From positions 1-43,956 of the forward strand of contig CACZUS010000013.1 in the NCBI GenBank assembly GCA_902784425.1: a stretch of 43,956 nt of DNA, in the 5' to 3' direction. The notes beneath the pieces are model-generated. The model had not been told where the DNA came from. It was given only the letters and a program-made list of their open reading frames with translations, and did no database searches. This document shows positions 35,984 to 43,007 of the stretch, piece after piece. A program made the position numbers and the translations under genes. This stretch comes from an uncultured Bacteroidales bacterium. Lineage in GTDB: Bacteria > Bacteroidota > Bacteroidia > Bacteroidales > Paludibacteraceae. Numbering within the stretch: the stretch's first letter is position 1; every line of letters starts with the position of its first letter.

Positions 35984-37243
35984 ATGATAATGAAAGGTAG
36001 ATTATACGGTTCTTTGTGTTTGTTTTTCTTTTACTTCTTGTGTGTCTCCGTGATGCAGGCGCAAGAAGTGGATTCTTTATCCTTAAAAAATGGTGAAAAA
36101 AAACTGCTGTTTTTCCCTGTTATCTTCGATTCTATCAAGAATTCTGACTTCTTTCCTATCCTTGAAACACCCGTGTTGGATTATAAAAAAAACCAACCTT
36201 CGGTTTTTACAAGCACCAAATTTGAAAAGCAATGTGAGTTGATGATTCTGAATGAGAAGATTCGCCGAAAGGTGGTAAACCGTATTTCTGTTGAAACGCC
36301 TCATCTGATTGATTATTGTAACTTGAAGCCATACGATGAAGAGATGGAAAAGGCTCATGTGTTGGATCAAATGATTATTGTGAGCGGATTGGAACCTTCA
36401 ATGAAAGGAATCGTCGTGGAGGAGAAAAAAATTAACATACGTCAACGCGAAAATACGAATTGGACTTATGAAGGAAATTTGGCTATGCAATTTTCCCAAT
36501 ATTATGTGACAGACAACTGGTATAAGGGAGGTACGCCGAACGCTACACTCTTGTCGATATTGGAATATTCTGTTATCTATCGTAAGAATCGATTCATGTG
36601 GGATAACAACTTCGACATCAAGATAGGATTCTACAACACTGAGGTGGATACCATACGTGCCTTCCGTGTCAACAATGACTTGTTTGATGTGACAACAATG
36701 GTCGATTATCAGACCTGGTTCTCTAAAAAGGTCTATTATAGTGCTGCGGTAAATTTCAGGACATCCTTCTTTACAGGATATAAGAAGACCAATTCTGATG
36801 AGGTGGTCTCTGCTTTTTTGTCTCCTACCCGTATGTTCTTCAGTTTGGGAATGGAGTGCCGTTATAATAATAAGACCTCCATCCGTATATCCCCATTGGC
36901 TTATAAATTGCTTTTCAGTATTGACGATCGTATCAAACCGGAACATGTGGGATTGGATAGCACGGAGACCTATGTCACCTATCCAGGTTGCTTGCTTCAG
37001 GCAAAAATTGATTGGAAGGTATCGAAGGAGATTAATTTTCAGTCGAATGTGGATTTCTTCTCCTCCTATAAGGGCAAGAATATAGAATTCGACTGGGAGG
37101 TGGTCGGTAAGTTTGCCATCAACCGTTATCTGGGTACACGCCTTTCATTGATTATGCGATATGACAATACTCCGAAAGATGAGGATATAAAGGTACAGAT
37201 ACAAGAACAACTCTCGTTTGGCTTTAATTATACGTTTAGGTGA
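35984..37243 (+). CDS. DUF3078-type outer-membrane protein
   Basis: A 419-residue protein with a signal peptide ending 'MQAQ' near residue 27; ATG 35984 or 35990 could start it. The second half (from about 145) is a series of amphipathic strands with the DUF3078 hallmark 'NWYKGGTPNATLLSILEYSVIYRKNRFMWDNN' (split over 178-209), and ends 'FGFNYTFR'. DUF3078 proteins are predicted outer-membrane barrels of Bacteroidota without an assigned function. The N-terminal ~120 residues have no recognised domain. It is followed closely by the aldehyde dehydrogenase. Confidence 0.8.
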   Translation: MIMKGRLYGSLCLFFFYFLCVSVMQAQEVDSLSLKNGEKKLLFFPVIFDSIKNSDFFPILETPVLDYKKNQPSVFTSTKFEKQCELMILNEKIRRKVVNRISVETPHLIDYCNLKPYDEEMEKAHVLDQMIIVSGLEPSMKGIVVEEKKINIRQRENTNWTYEGNLAMQFSQYYVTDNWYKGGTPNATLLSILEYSVIYRKNRFMWDNNFDIKIGFYNTEVDTIRAFRVNNDLFDVTTMVDYQTWFSKKVYYSAAVNFRTSFFTGYKKTNSDEVVSAFLSPTRMFFSLGMECRYNNKTSIRISPLAYKLLFSIDDRIKPEHVGLDSTETYVTYPGCLLQAKIDWKVSKEINFQSNVDFFSSYKGKNIEFDWEVVGKFAINRYLGTRLSLIMRYDNTPKDEDIKVQIQEQLSFGFNYTFR

Positions 37244-37272
37244 CACATAAGCCACCACAATTAACGATAGAA

Positions 37273-38670
37273 ATGACAATTGAAAACACCACTGAACAAA
37301 AAATTCATGAGATACTCGTTTCTCAACGAAAATTCTTTCGTACAGGGACTACTCTTCCTGTGAAGTTCCGAAAGGAACAACTCAACAAGTTGTACAATGC
37401 ATTGGAACAATATCAGGATCGATTGACGGATGCCCTTTGGAGCGACCTTCATAAATCTTCTCAAGAGGCTTATCTCACTGAGATAGGATTGGTGAAAAGT
37501 GAGATCAAAGAGCACCTCAAGCAGGTGGCACGATGGGCACGCCGAAAGCGTAAGCATAGTCCACTGACTTTGTTTCCGTCCAGTTCTTACATTGTGAGTG
37601 AACCATTGGGACAGACACTTATCGTTTCTCCATGGAACTATCCTGTTCAGTTGTTGCTTAATCCGCTTGTGGGAGCGATTTCGGCAGGATGTACCGCCAT
37701 TCTCAAACCATCGCCCTATGTGCCTCAGGTGTCTACAGTCATTGGTGATATGATAAAGGACACCTTCTCGGAACATTACGTGGCTGTGGTGCAGGGTGAT
37801 CGGGAGGTCAACAAGAATCTCTTCGCATGTCGTTTCGATTTGATATTCTTTACGGGCAGTCCTGCGTTGGGTCGTAAGGTGATGGCTGCCGCGGCAGAGC
37901 ATCTCACACCTGTGATCCTTGAGTTGGGAGGTAAGAGCCCTTGTATCATAGATCGTACAGCCGATATTAAGATCGCTGCCCGTCGTATCGCATGGGGAAA
38001 AAGTCTTAATGCAGGTCAGACCTGCATAGCACCAGACTATATTCTTATCCATGAGGAGGTTAAAGAGGCCTTTGTTCGTGAGTTTGCTGCAAGCATCAAG
38101 GAGTTGCATGGGGATGACATTAAACAGTCGCCCCATTTTGTACGCATAGTGAATGATCGAGCCTTTGAACGGGTGACGAGTTATCTGCAGGATGGAGAGA
38201 TTGTCTATGGCGGTCGCACCGATGCGACAGAGCGATTTGTTGAGCCTACACTATTGGATCATGTACAGCCAGACGCTCCTGTGATGACAGAGGAGATATT
38301 CGGTCCCATCTTTCCAATGATCACTATTTCTGAAAAAGAGGGTTCATTTAAGGATCAGGTTATCACTTTTGTGAATGAGCGAGAGAAACCGCTTGCATTC
38401 TACTGGTTTGGCTGTGCGAATGATGGTTGGGATGTGATTAGGCACACCTCTTCGGGAGGTGGGTGCATCAATGATACGATTATGCACATAGCCAATGGAA
38501 ACGTACCATTTGGAGGAGTGGGGAACTCCGGTATGGGGCACTATCATGGCAAACTCTCGTTTGATGCCTTCACCCATCAGCGCTCCATCATTAAGGCACC
38601 TACATGGATAGACCTTCCATTCCGTTATATGCCGTACAAACTGTTTGGTTTGATAAAACGGATGTTGTAA
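37273..38670 (+). CDS. Aldehyde dehydrogenase (ALDH3-like)
   Basis: A 465-residue NAD(P)-dependent aldehyde dehydrogenase. 'VSPWNYPVQLLLNPLVGAISAGC' (118-140) binds the cofactor, 'FTGSPALG' is the phosphate loop, Glu217 in 'LELGGKSP' is the general base and Cys251 in 'GQTCIAPDY' is the nucleophile. 'EEIFGPIFP' and 'PFGGVGNSGMG' complete the family pattern. Length and the short N-terminus match class 3 (fatty or aromatic aldehyde) enzymes. The C-terminal hydrophobic stretch 'WIDLPFRYMPYKLFGLIKRML' might touch the membrane, as in fatty aldehyde dehydrogenases. I chose ATG 37273; an in-frame GTG at 37240 overlaps the end of the DUF3078 gene. Confidence 0.92.
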   Translation: MTIENTTEQKIHEILVSQRKFFRTGTTLPVKFRKEQLNKLYNALEQYQDRLTDALWSDLHKSSQEAYLTEIGLVKSEIKEHLKQVARWARRKRKHSPLTLFPSSSYIVSEPLGQTLIVSPWNYPVQLLLNPLVGAISAGCTAILKPSPYVPQVSTVIGDMIKDTFSEHYVAVVQGDREVNKNLFACRFDLIFFTGSPALGRKVMAAAAEHLTPVILELGGKSPCIIDRTADIKIAARRIAWGKSLNAGQTCIAPDYILIHEEVKEAFVREFAASIKELHGDDIKQSPHFVRIVNDRAFERVTSYLQDGEIVYGGRTDATERFVEPTLLDHVQPDAPVMTEEIFGPIFPMITISEKEGSFKDQVITFVNEREKPLAFYWFGCANDGWDVIRHTSSGGGCINDTIMHIANGNVPFGGVGNSGMGHYHGKLSFDAFTHQRSIIKAPTWIDLPFRYMPYKLFGLIKRML

Positions 38671-38716
38671 AGGTTCGTTCTATTGCGGTGTTTGCCTCTG
38701 GTTGGTAAGGAATATT

Positions 38717-39071
38717 TTATTCATTCAGCATCGGGTTATACATCATGATGGCGTTGTTCTCTGCTACCAGCTCTTCGGTCACTTCGCCTGTCTTACGATT
38801 GGTGATGCGCTTTAGAATGCGGTTGTGACGGGTGTAACTGCCCCACCATTGGACCTCAATGCGATGGTCGGTTTCCAACATCTTTCAACTTACGTAGAAG
38901 TGTTGATTTGTGTTCCATCCAGATATTGGTGAACTTGACGTTGTGGTCTATCTTCGAGAATTTCGTGCCTGAAAAGGGCCATTTCAAAAATCGCTTGGCT
39001 ATATAAAATTCACGACCGATTTTTCTTCTCAGTGGACTTCGTTCAATTGGTTTCTCTACTTGGTGTATCAT
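38717..39071 (-). pseudogene. VanW-family gene with a large internal deletion
   Basis: The minus strand from ATG 39071 reads the typical VanW N-terminus ('RSPLRRKIGREFYIAKRFLKW', 'FSGTKFSK', 'EHKSTLLRKLKDV') and then goes out of frame, stopping at 38856. Near 38885 a different frame takes over and reads 'ETDHRIEVQWWGSYTRHN', then 'VAENNAIMMYNPMLNE' and a stop at 38717-38719, which is the VanW C-terminus. About 110 codons remain of a family that is normally around 270 residues, so some 150 codons from the middle are missing and the join is frameshifted. VanW has no firmly known function. TATATTTG at 39100-39093 may be its old promoter. The identification of both ends is from memory of the family. 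Confidence 0.8.
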
Positions 39072-39275
39072 GTTGTTATAAATTTAGTAAAGCAAATATA
39101 GGGAAAAAAGGCAGTATCGAACGGAATGAATTGAGAATGATTTAGATATTTAGATAAAAATTTGGATTTCCGATACTATTTTCCTATTTTTGTCGATGGC
39201 TAAGGTGAGTCGAAAAAATTGTTGATTTAAGAATTGATAGACAATGGAAGGAAATTCTTAGTCGTTTTTATAGTA

Positions 39276-39283
39276 TATTTTTG
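39276..39283 (+). promoter_or_regulatory. Putative -7 element for the xylanase gene
   Basis: TATTTTTG matches TAnnTTTG about 84 bases upstream of the ATG; no good -33 element is visible, so an activator may be needed. Confidence 0.4.
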
Positions 39284-39366
39284 TATTACATCGTATTCAA
39301 TCATTGTATTAAATAGGGAGTTAATCATTACATTACACTAATAAACCATTACAAAAACACAAAATC

Positions 39367-41436
39367 ATGAATAAGAAAATTATTACACTTTTTGCGGCTG
39401 CGCTTATGGGCATAGGCATAGCAGACGCACAGTTAAACCAAAGCACTTGTAAGTTTTTGGGTAACATCACCACGCATGCTCAAATACAGCCAGGCGTCGG
39501 TAATTTGAAATATGAAGAACTGTGGGATCAGCTTACTTGCGAGAATGAGACCAAATGGGGTTCAATTGTCAACTGTTTGGTAAGCAGTGGGCAAGAGGGA
39601 GTTGAAAAATGGAATTGGAGAAGTGCCGATTCTCATTACAACTGGTGCAAGCAGCACGGCGTGTTGTTTAAATTCCATGCTCTTCTATGGACAAGCCAGT
39701 GGCCAGATAGAGTTGTAGATAAATGTTCTCCAGAAGAATTGAGAAAACAAGTTGAATATTGGTTTGACGCTGTTGCAATCAAGTATCCTGACTTAGCAAT
39801 AATTGATGTTGTGAATGAGGCTATACGAGGACATGCAGAAGAAGGTAACAGTAAGAATTTTAAGCAAACTTTGAGTCAGGCTTTAGGTAACAGTAACGAC
39901 CCATACGACTACAAATGGATTACAGAAGCATTCAAAATGGCTCGTGAGAGATTCCCGAACGCAGTGTTGATTTATAATGACTACAACACTCTTACTCATC
40001 AGAAATCTGATTTCATAAATCTTGTTTCTACTTTGGTAAAACAAGGTGCACCTATTGATGCTTATGGACACCAAACGCACGATTTGGATGACTATTATAG
40101 CGGTCACGGAAGTAGTATGTCTGGATTCGAAGCCAATTTGAAAGATATTCACGACCAAATCACGAGCAAAGCTGGTAGAGAGTTGCAGTGTTACATCACT
40201 GAGTATGATATCAACCAGTCTAATGACAATACTCAATTAGAGATTATGAAGGGTTCTTTCCCTATAATGTGGGAGTCTGAGTTTGTCTCTGGTGTTACTA
40301 TTTGGGGAATTGTGCAAGGTGGAACCTGGAGAAATGGTACTTGGATGGTGAGTAGTCAAGGTCAAGAACGTGCCAGCATGAAATGGTTACGTGAATATAT
40401 GGCATCGGATAAAGCTAAAAGCGTAAAGGCTAAATTCTGCGGTAAGGATGCTGGTGGTCCTGCAGGTCCATCTGCAAGCATCGAAGTAAGCAAATCTACG
40501 ATTGTACTTGGTAAGAGTGTCGATTTGAAGGTGAAAGTGAATAATGTTGAAGATGGCATTAAAAGCATAACCTACTACGATGGAGAAACAAAAATCGGTG
40601 AAGGCGAAAGCTTCACTTGGACTCCAGAAACTACAGGTAGTCATAAGATTAACGTAGAGGTAGTCACAAATGGTAATGAGACTGTGAAAGGTAGTACGAC
40701 TGTAACAGTGGTTGAGCCAAACCATCCTTATGGAGGTACAGCGGCAGTTATTCCTGGAAAGATTGAAGCAGAGAATTATGATGAAGGAGCTTCTGGCATG
40801 GCTTACTACGATAAGTCTGATGGTAACAAATGTGATAGTTACAACAATTATTATCGTAAAGATGATGTTGACCTCAAGGAAATCTCAAACGGTGTGGCAG
40901 TTGGATCATTCGAAGGTGATGAGTGGTTGTCTTATACCGTTGATGTGAAAGCAGATGGTGATTACGATGTGACATTGCGCTTGGGTGAAGGTAATAATTC
41001 TGGCTCATTGTCAGTAGAGTTTGATGAATCAAATGTGTCGTTCGATGTTAGTGTTAATAAAATAGGTGATTGGGGTGAATTTGATGAGGTGAAGTTGTCT
41101 AAGAAAGTCACTCTTAAGAAAGGCGTGCAGAACATGGTCATCAAAAATACAGGAAGCTATATTGATATAGACTGGATTAAGTTTGATGGCGACTTTGTCG
41201 GTCTTAATGACGCTGCTGTCACTCCTGTTTCAATTGCGCCTAACCCTGCATCGTCAGTGGTTGAGATTTATGGTGCAACACCAATCAGTGTCGAAATTAT
41301 CTCGACAACAGGTGCTGTGGTGAAGAAAGGCACAGGAAACACTATCTCCGTTGCTGATTTACAAGATGGTAATTATATGATTCGCATCATCACAGAAAAT
41401 GGTGTGACTATAAAGAAGTTTGTCGTTAAAAAGTAA
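39367..41436 (+). CDS. GH10 endo-1,4-beta-xylanase with Ig-like, CBM6 and T9SS sorting domains
   Basis: A 689-residue exported enzyme. Domains in order: signal peptide (1-21); GH10 catalytic barrel (about 25-350) with acid/base Glu151 in 'DVVNEA' and nucleophile Glu279 in 'ITEYDI', plus 'KFHALLW' and 'YGHQTHD'; an Ig-like domain (about 365-450); a CBM6-type carbohydrate-binding module (about 465-595, 'IPGKIEAENYDEG', 'DIDWIKF'); and a C-terminal T9SS type A sorting domain (about 620-689, 'APNPASS' to 'IKKFVVKK'). It should be carried across the outer membrane by the type IX system and fixed at the surface or released, where it cuts xylan. It stands alone, with no SusC/SusD pair next to it. 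Confidence 0.95.
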   Translation: MNKKIITLFAAALMGIGIADAQLNQSTCKFLGNITTHAQIQPGVGNLKYEELWDQLTCENETKWGSIVNCLVSSGQEGVEKWNWRSADSHYNWCKQHGVLFKFHALLWTSQWPDRVVDKCSPEELRKQVEYWFDAVAIKYPDLAIIDVVNEAIRGHAEEGNSKNFKQTLSQALGNSNDPYDYKWITEAFKMARERFPNAVLIYNDYNTLTHQKSDFINLVSTLVKQGAPIDAYGHQTHDLDDYYSGHGSSMSGFEANLKDIHDQITSKAGRELQCYITEYDINQSNDNTQLEIMKGSFPIMWESEFVSGVTIWGIVQGGTWRNGTWMVSSQGQERASMKWLREYMASDKAKSVKAKFCGKDAGGPAGPSASIEVSKSTIVLGKSVDLKVKVNNVEDGIKSITYYDGETKIGEGESFTWTPETTGSHKINVEVVTNGNETVKGSTTVTVVEPNHPYGGTAAVIPGKIEAENYDEGASGMAYYDKSDGNKCDSYNNYYRKDDVDLKEISNGVAVGSFEGDEWLSYTVDVKADGDYDVTLRLGEGNNSGSLSVEFDESNVSFDVSVNKIGDWGEFDEVKLSKKVTLKKGVQNMVIKNTGSYIDIDWIKFDGDFVGLNDAAVTPVSIAPNPASSVVEIYGATPISVEIISTTGAVVKKGTGNTISVADLQDGNYMIRIITENGVTIKKFVVKK

Positions 41437-41476
41437 AATACACTCTGTTATCACAGATTAGTATAATCTAATAATA

Positions 41477-41514
41477 CGAGGGCGTATCAAAATCTGATTT
41501 TTGATGCGCCCTCG
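41477..41514 (+). terminator. Hairpin terminator after the xylanase gene
   Basis: CGAGGGCGTATCAAAA (41477-41492) pairs along its full 16-bp length with 41499-41514, including one G-T pair, with a 6-base loop. The following T-run is broken by G (TTGTTG). The stem is nearly symmetric and could act in both directions, serving the minus-strand fragment next to it as well. Confidence 0.75.
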
Positions 41515-41545
41515 TTGTTGTGTTCTCAATCGTTTGCCAAAAATA

Positions 41546-41736
41546 TCACACGATAGGATCCGAGCAGAAATCTTTTCGTTTGCAAGTTTTGCAGTGTTTG
41601 CCCATCCATACTTCATCAAACTGGTTCATGGCTTGTTCGACGATTTGAGGGTCGTCGGTCAGTATTCCAGCTTCGAAGTTGCGAGTTGTTTCGGCTTTCA
41701 TACCGATACCTGCGCCTGTGAGGTTGGCGCTACCCA
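41546..41736 (-). pseudogene. 3'-end fragment of a phospholipase-D-like gene
   Basis: The minus strand encodes the last ~63 residues of the PLD-like protein found intact at 42471-42923: 'GSANLTGAGIGM', 'TRNFEAGILTDDP', 'FDEVWMGKHCKTC'. Homology to that gene begins exactly at 41736 and runs to the stop with no insertion or deletion. The two copies are about nine-tenths identical by eye, with most differences near the stop. The upstream catalytic HxK half is missing, so this is a remnant and not a functional gene. Confidence 0.88.
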
Positions 41737-41780
41737 TTCTAAAAAATGACAATTGCGTAAGGAAATCATCTATAATTGTG

Positions 41781-41788
41781 TATCTTTG
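41781..41788 (+). promoter_or_regulatory. Putative -7 element upstream of the four-helix-bundle gene
   Basis: TATCTTTG matches TAnnTTTG, 81 bases before the ATG at 41870; a TTG at 41753-41755 is too far upstream (25 bases) to be a good -33. Confidence 0.4.
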
Positions 41789-41792
41789 TGCT

Positions 41793-41818
41793 TGTTCGAG
41801 TTGCGTCGAGCATTTTTT
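41793..41818 (+). terminator. Small terminator-like hairpin in the leader of the four-helix-bundle gene
   Basis: TGTTCGA (41793-41799) pairs with TCGAGCA (41806-41812), 7 bp with one G-T pair and a 6-base loop, followed by six T residues. It sits at the predicted transcript start, so it may end read-through from upstream or be chance. Confidence 0.35.
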
Positions 41819-41869
41819 AGTTTGTCTAGTTATTAAGAAATATTATCTGATTTTGTTACATTAAGAAAT

Positions 41870-42445
41870 ATGGCATATACCCCCAAACCACAAGGGTTTC
41901 TACGAGGGAATGGAGATTGTAGAAACACCTACTTCTATAAAAAATCACAAGTGATTTACGATCTTACTTTTTTCTTTGCGCACAAATATCTGGTGCCAAA
42001 GGACAGAACCATTGATCAAATGATACAAGCTGCACGCTCTGGCAAGCAGAATTTTGTGGAGGGCATGGCTGATGGCGTGACTTCTACCGAGATGCAGATA
42101 AAACTTATGAATGTGGGGAAAAGCAGCTTGTTGGAACTCAGGGAAGATTATGAGGATTACCTGCGGACAAGAAACTTGACCATTTGGGATAGCTCTCATC
42201 CTCGTTACGCTTCTATGGTGAACTACTGCAAATACCACAATGAGCTGTCTCATTATCAGCCATTTTTTCAGAAATGGACTGCAGAGGAAATCTCTAACGT
42301 TGCCCTGACTTTGATTCACCAAACCGACAAAATGATGGAAAGTTATCTCTCCCGACTTGAGGATTTCTTTGTCAAAAATGGGGGCATCAGGGAGGCAATG
42401 GCCAAGGCAAGGCTTAACAAAAAGATGGGCAGAAGCATAAAATAA
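41870..42445 (+). CDS. Four-helix-bundle protein (23S rRNA IVS-protein superfamily, with suffix domain)
   Basis: A 191-residue, mostly helical, basic protein. The core from about 20 to 120 ('SQVIYDLTFFFAHKYL', 'TIDQMIQAARSGKQNFVEGM', 'LMNVGKSSLLELREDYEDYL') is the S23/IVS four-helix bundle, whose relatives are encoded in intervening sequences of bacterial 23S rRNA genes and near mobile DNA. The last 70 residues ('AEEISNVALTLIHQTDKMMESYL', 'FVKNGGIREAM') fit the four-helix-bundle suffix type found in Bacteroidota. The molecular role is unknown. It is flanked by two direct repeats of a PLD-like gene end and converges with the intact PLD-like gene 25 bases away. Confidence 0.85.
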   Translation: MAYTPKPQGFLRGNGDCRNTYFYKKSQVIYDLTFFFAHKYLVPKDRTIDQMIQAARSGKQNFVEGMADGVTSTEMQIKLMNVGKSSLLELREDYEDYLRTRNLTIWDSSHPRYASMVNYCKYHNELSHYQPFFQKWTAEEISNVALTLIHQTDKMMESYLSRLEDFFVKNGGIREAMAKARLNKKMGRSIK

Positions 42446-42470
42446 TGCTAAGCTTTTGCTCCCCAAAAAT

Positions 42471-42661
42471 TCACCCAATCGGATCCCCGCAATACTCCCT
42501 CCGTCTGCACGTTTTGCAGTGTTTGCCCATCCACACTTCATCAAACTGGTTCATGGCTTGTTCGACGATTTGCGGGTCGTCGGTCAGTATTCCGGCCTCG
42601 AAGTTGCGTGTTGTTTCGGATTTCATACCGATACCAGCGCCTGTGAGGTTGGCGCTACCCA
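42471..42661. repeat. Second copy of the direct repeat flanking the four-helix-bundle gene
   Basis: These 191 bases align without gaps to 41546-41736, in the same orientation, about 925 bases apart. The repeat is the 3' end of the PLD-like gene. By eye about 20 positions differ, so the duplication is not recent. Weaker similarity continues about 15 bases past the stop codon. Confidence 0.88.
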
Positions 42662-42923
42662 CGTAAACCTCTTTGCAGTCGAATACGAACATCTTGAAAT
42701 GAACTCTTGGGCAGAGCACTCGCTCCAGTCGGTCGTACAACACAGGGTATTTATCGAAGTCCTCACGAAAGTTCGGTCCCGGCTCTTTTGCATGGATCAG
42801 CCTCACCTCCACACCCCGGCGGATGAGTTGGGCAATAAGCGCCAGAAACGGTTTCTTCTCTTTGCCCACCTCCACATAGAGGTCTTTGATATCGGCGGTG
42901 CCAATCCATAGCGTGTGCTTCAC
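42471..42923 (-). CDS. Phospholipase-D-like protein (single HKD motif), start uncertain
   Basis: From GTG 42923 the frame gives 150 residues. One HKD-type motif is present (His75, Lys77, Asp82 in 'HFKMFVFD', followed by 'GSANLTGAG'). A C-terminal Cys cluster 'HCKTCRRREYC' could bind a metal. Single-HKD proteins of this type act as dimers on phosphodiesters, often DNA. Coding similarity to the family seems to extend 18 or more codons upstream of the GTG ('FIPNTVHYTEILSRVQSV'), but no ATG exists in that stretch, which is closed by a TAA at 43008-43010. So the gene has either a non-standard start or a damaged 5' end. The upstream DUF262 gene stops at that same TAA, in the same frame. Confidence 0.7.
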   Translation of the reverse strand: MKHTLWIGTADIKDLYVEVGKEKKPFLALIAQLIRRGVEVRLIHAKEPGPNFREDFDKYPVLYDRLERVLCPRVHFKMFVFDCKEVYVGSANLTGAGIGMKSETTRNFEAGILTDDPQIVEQAMNQFDEVWMGKHCKTCRRREYCGDPIG

Positions 42924-43007
42924 GGATTGAACCCGGGAAAGGATTTCGGTGTAGTGGACGGTGTTGGGGATGAAGGGGGAGCATAGAAAGAAAGATATGA
43001 TAAGGAT

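Noticed and set aside
41945-42544. 199-codon minus-strand ORF across the four-helix-bundle gene
   Set aside because: It is antisense to a clear family member and runs across the repeat boundary.
42763-42984. 73-codon minus-strand ORF that supplies an ATG near the PLD-like gene
   Set aside because: It is out of frame with the PLD-like coding sequence and has no recognisable content.
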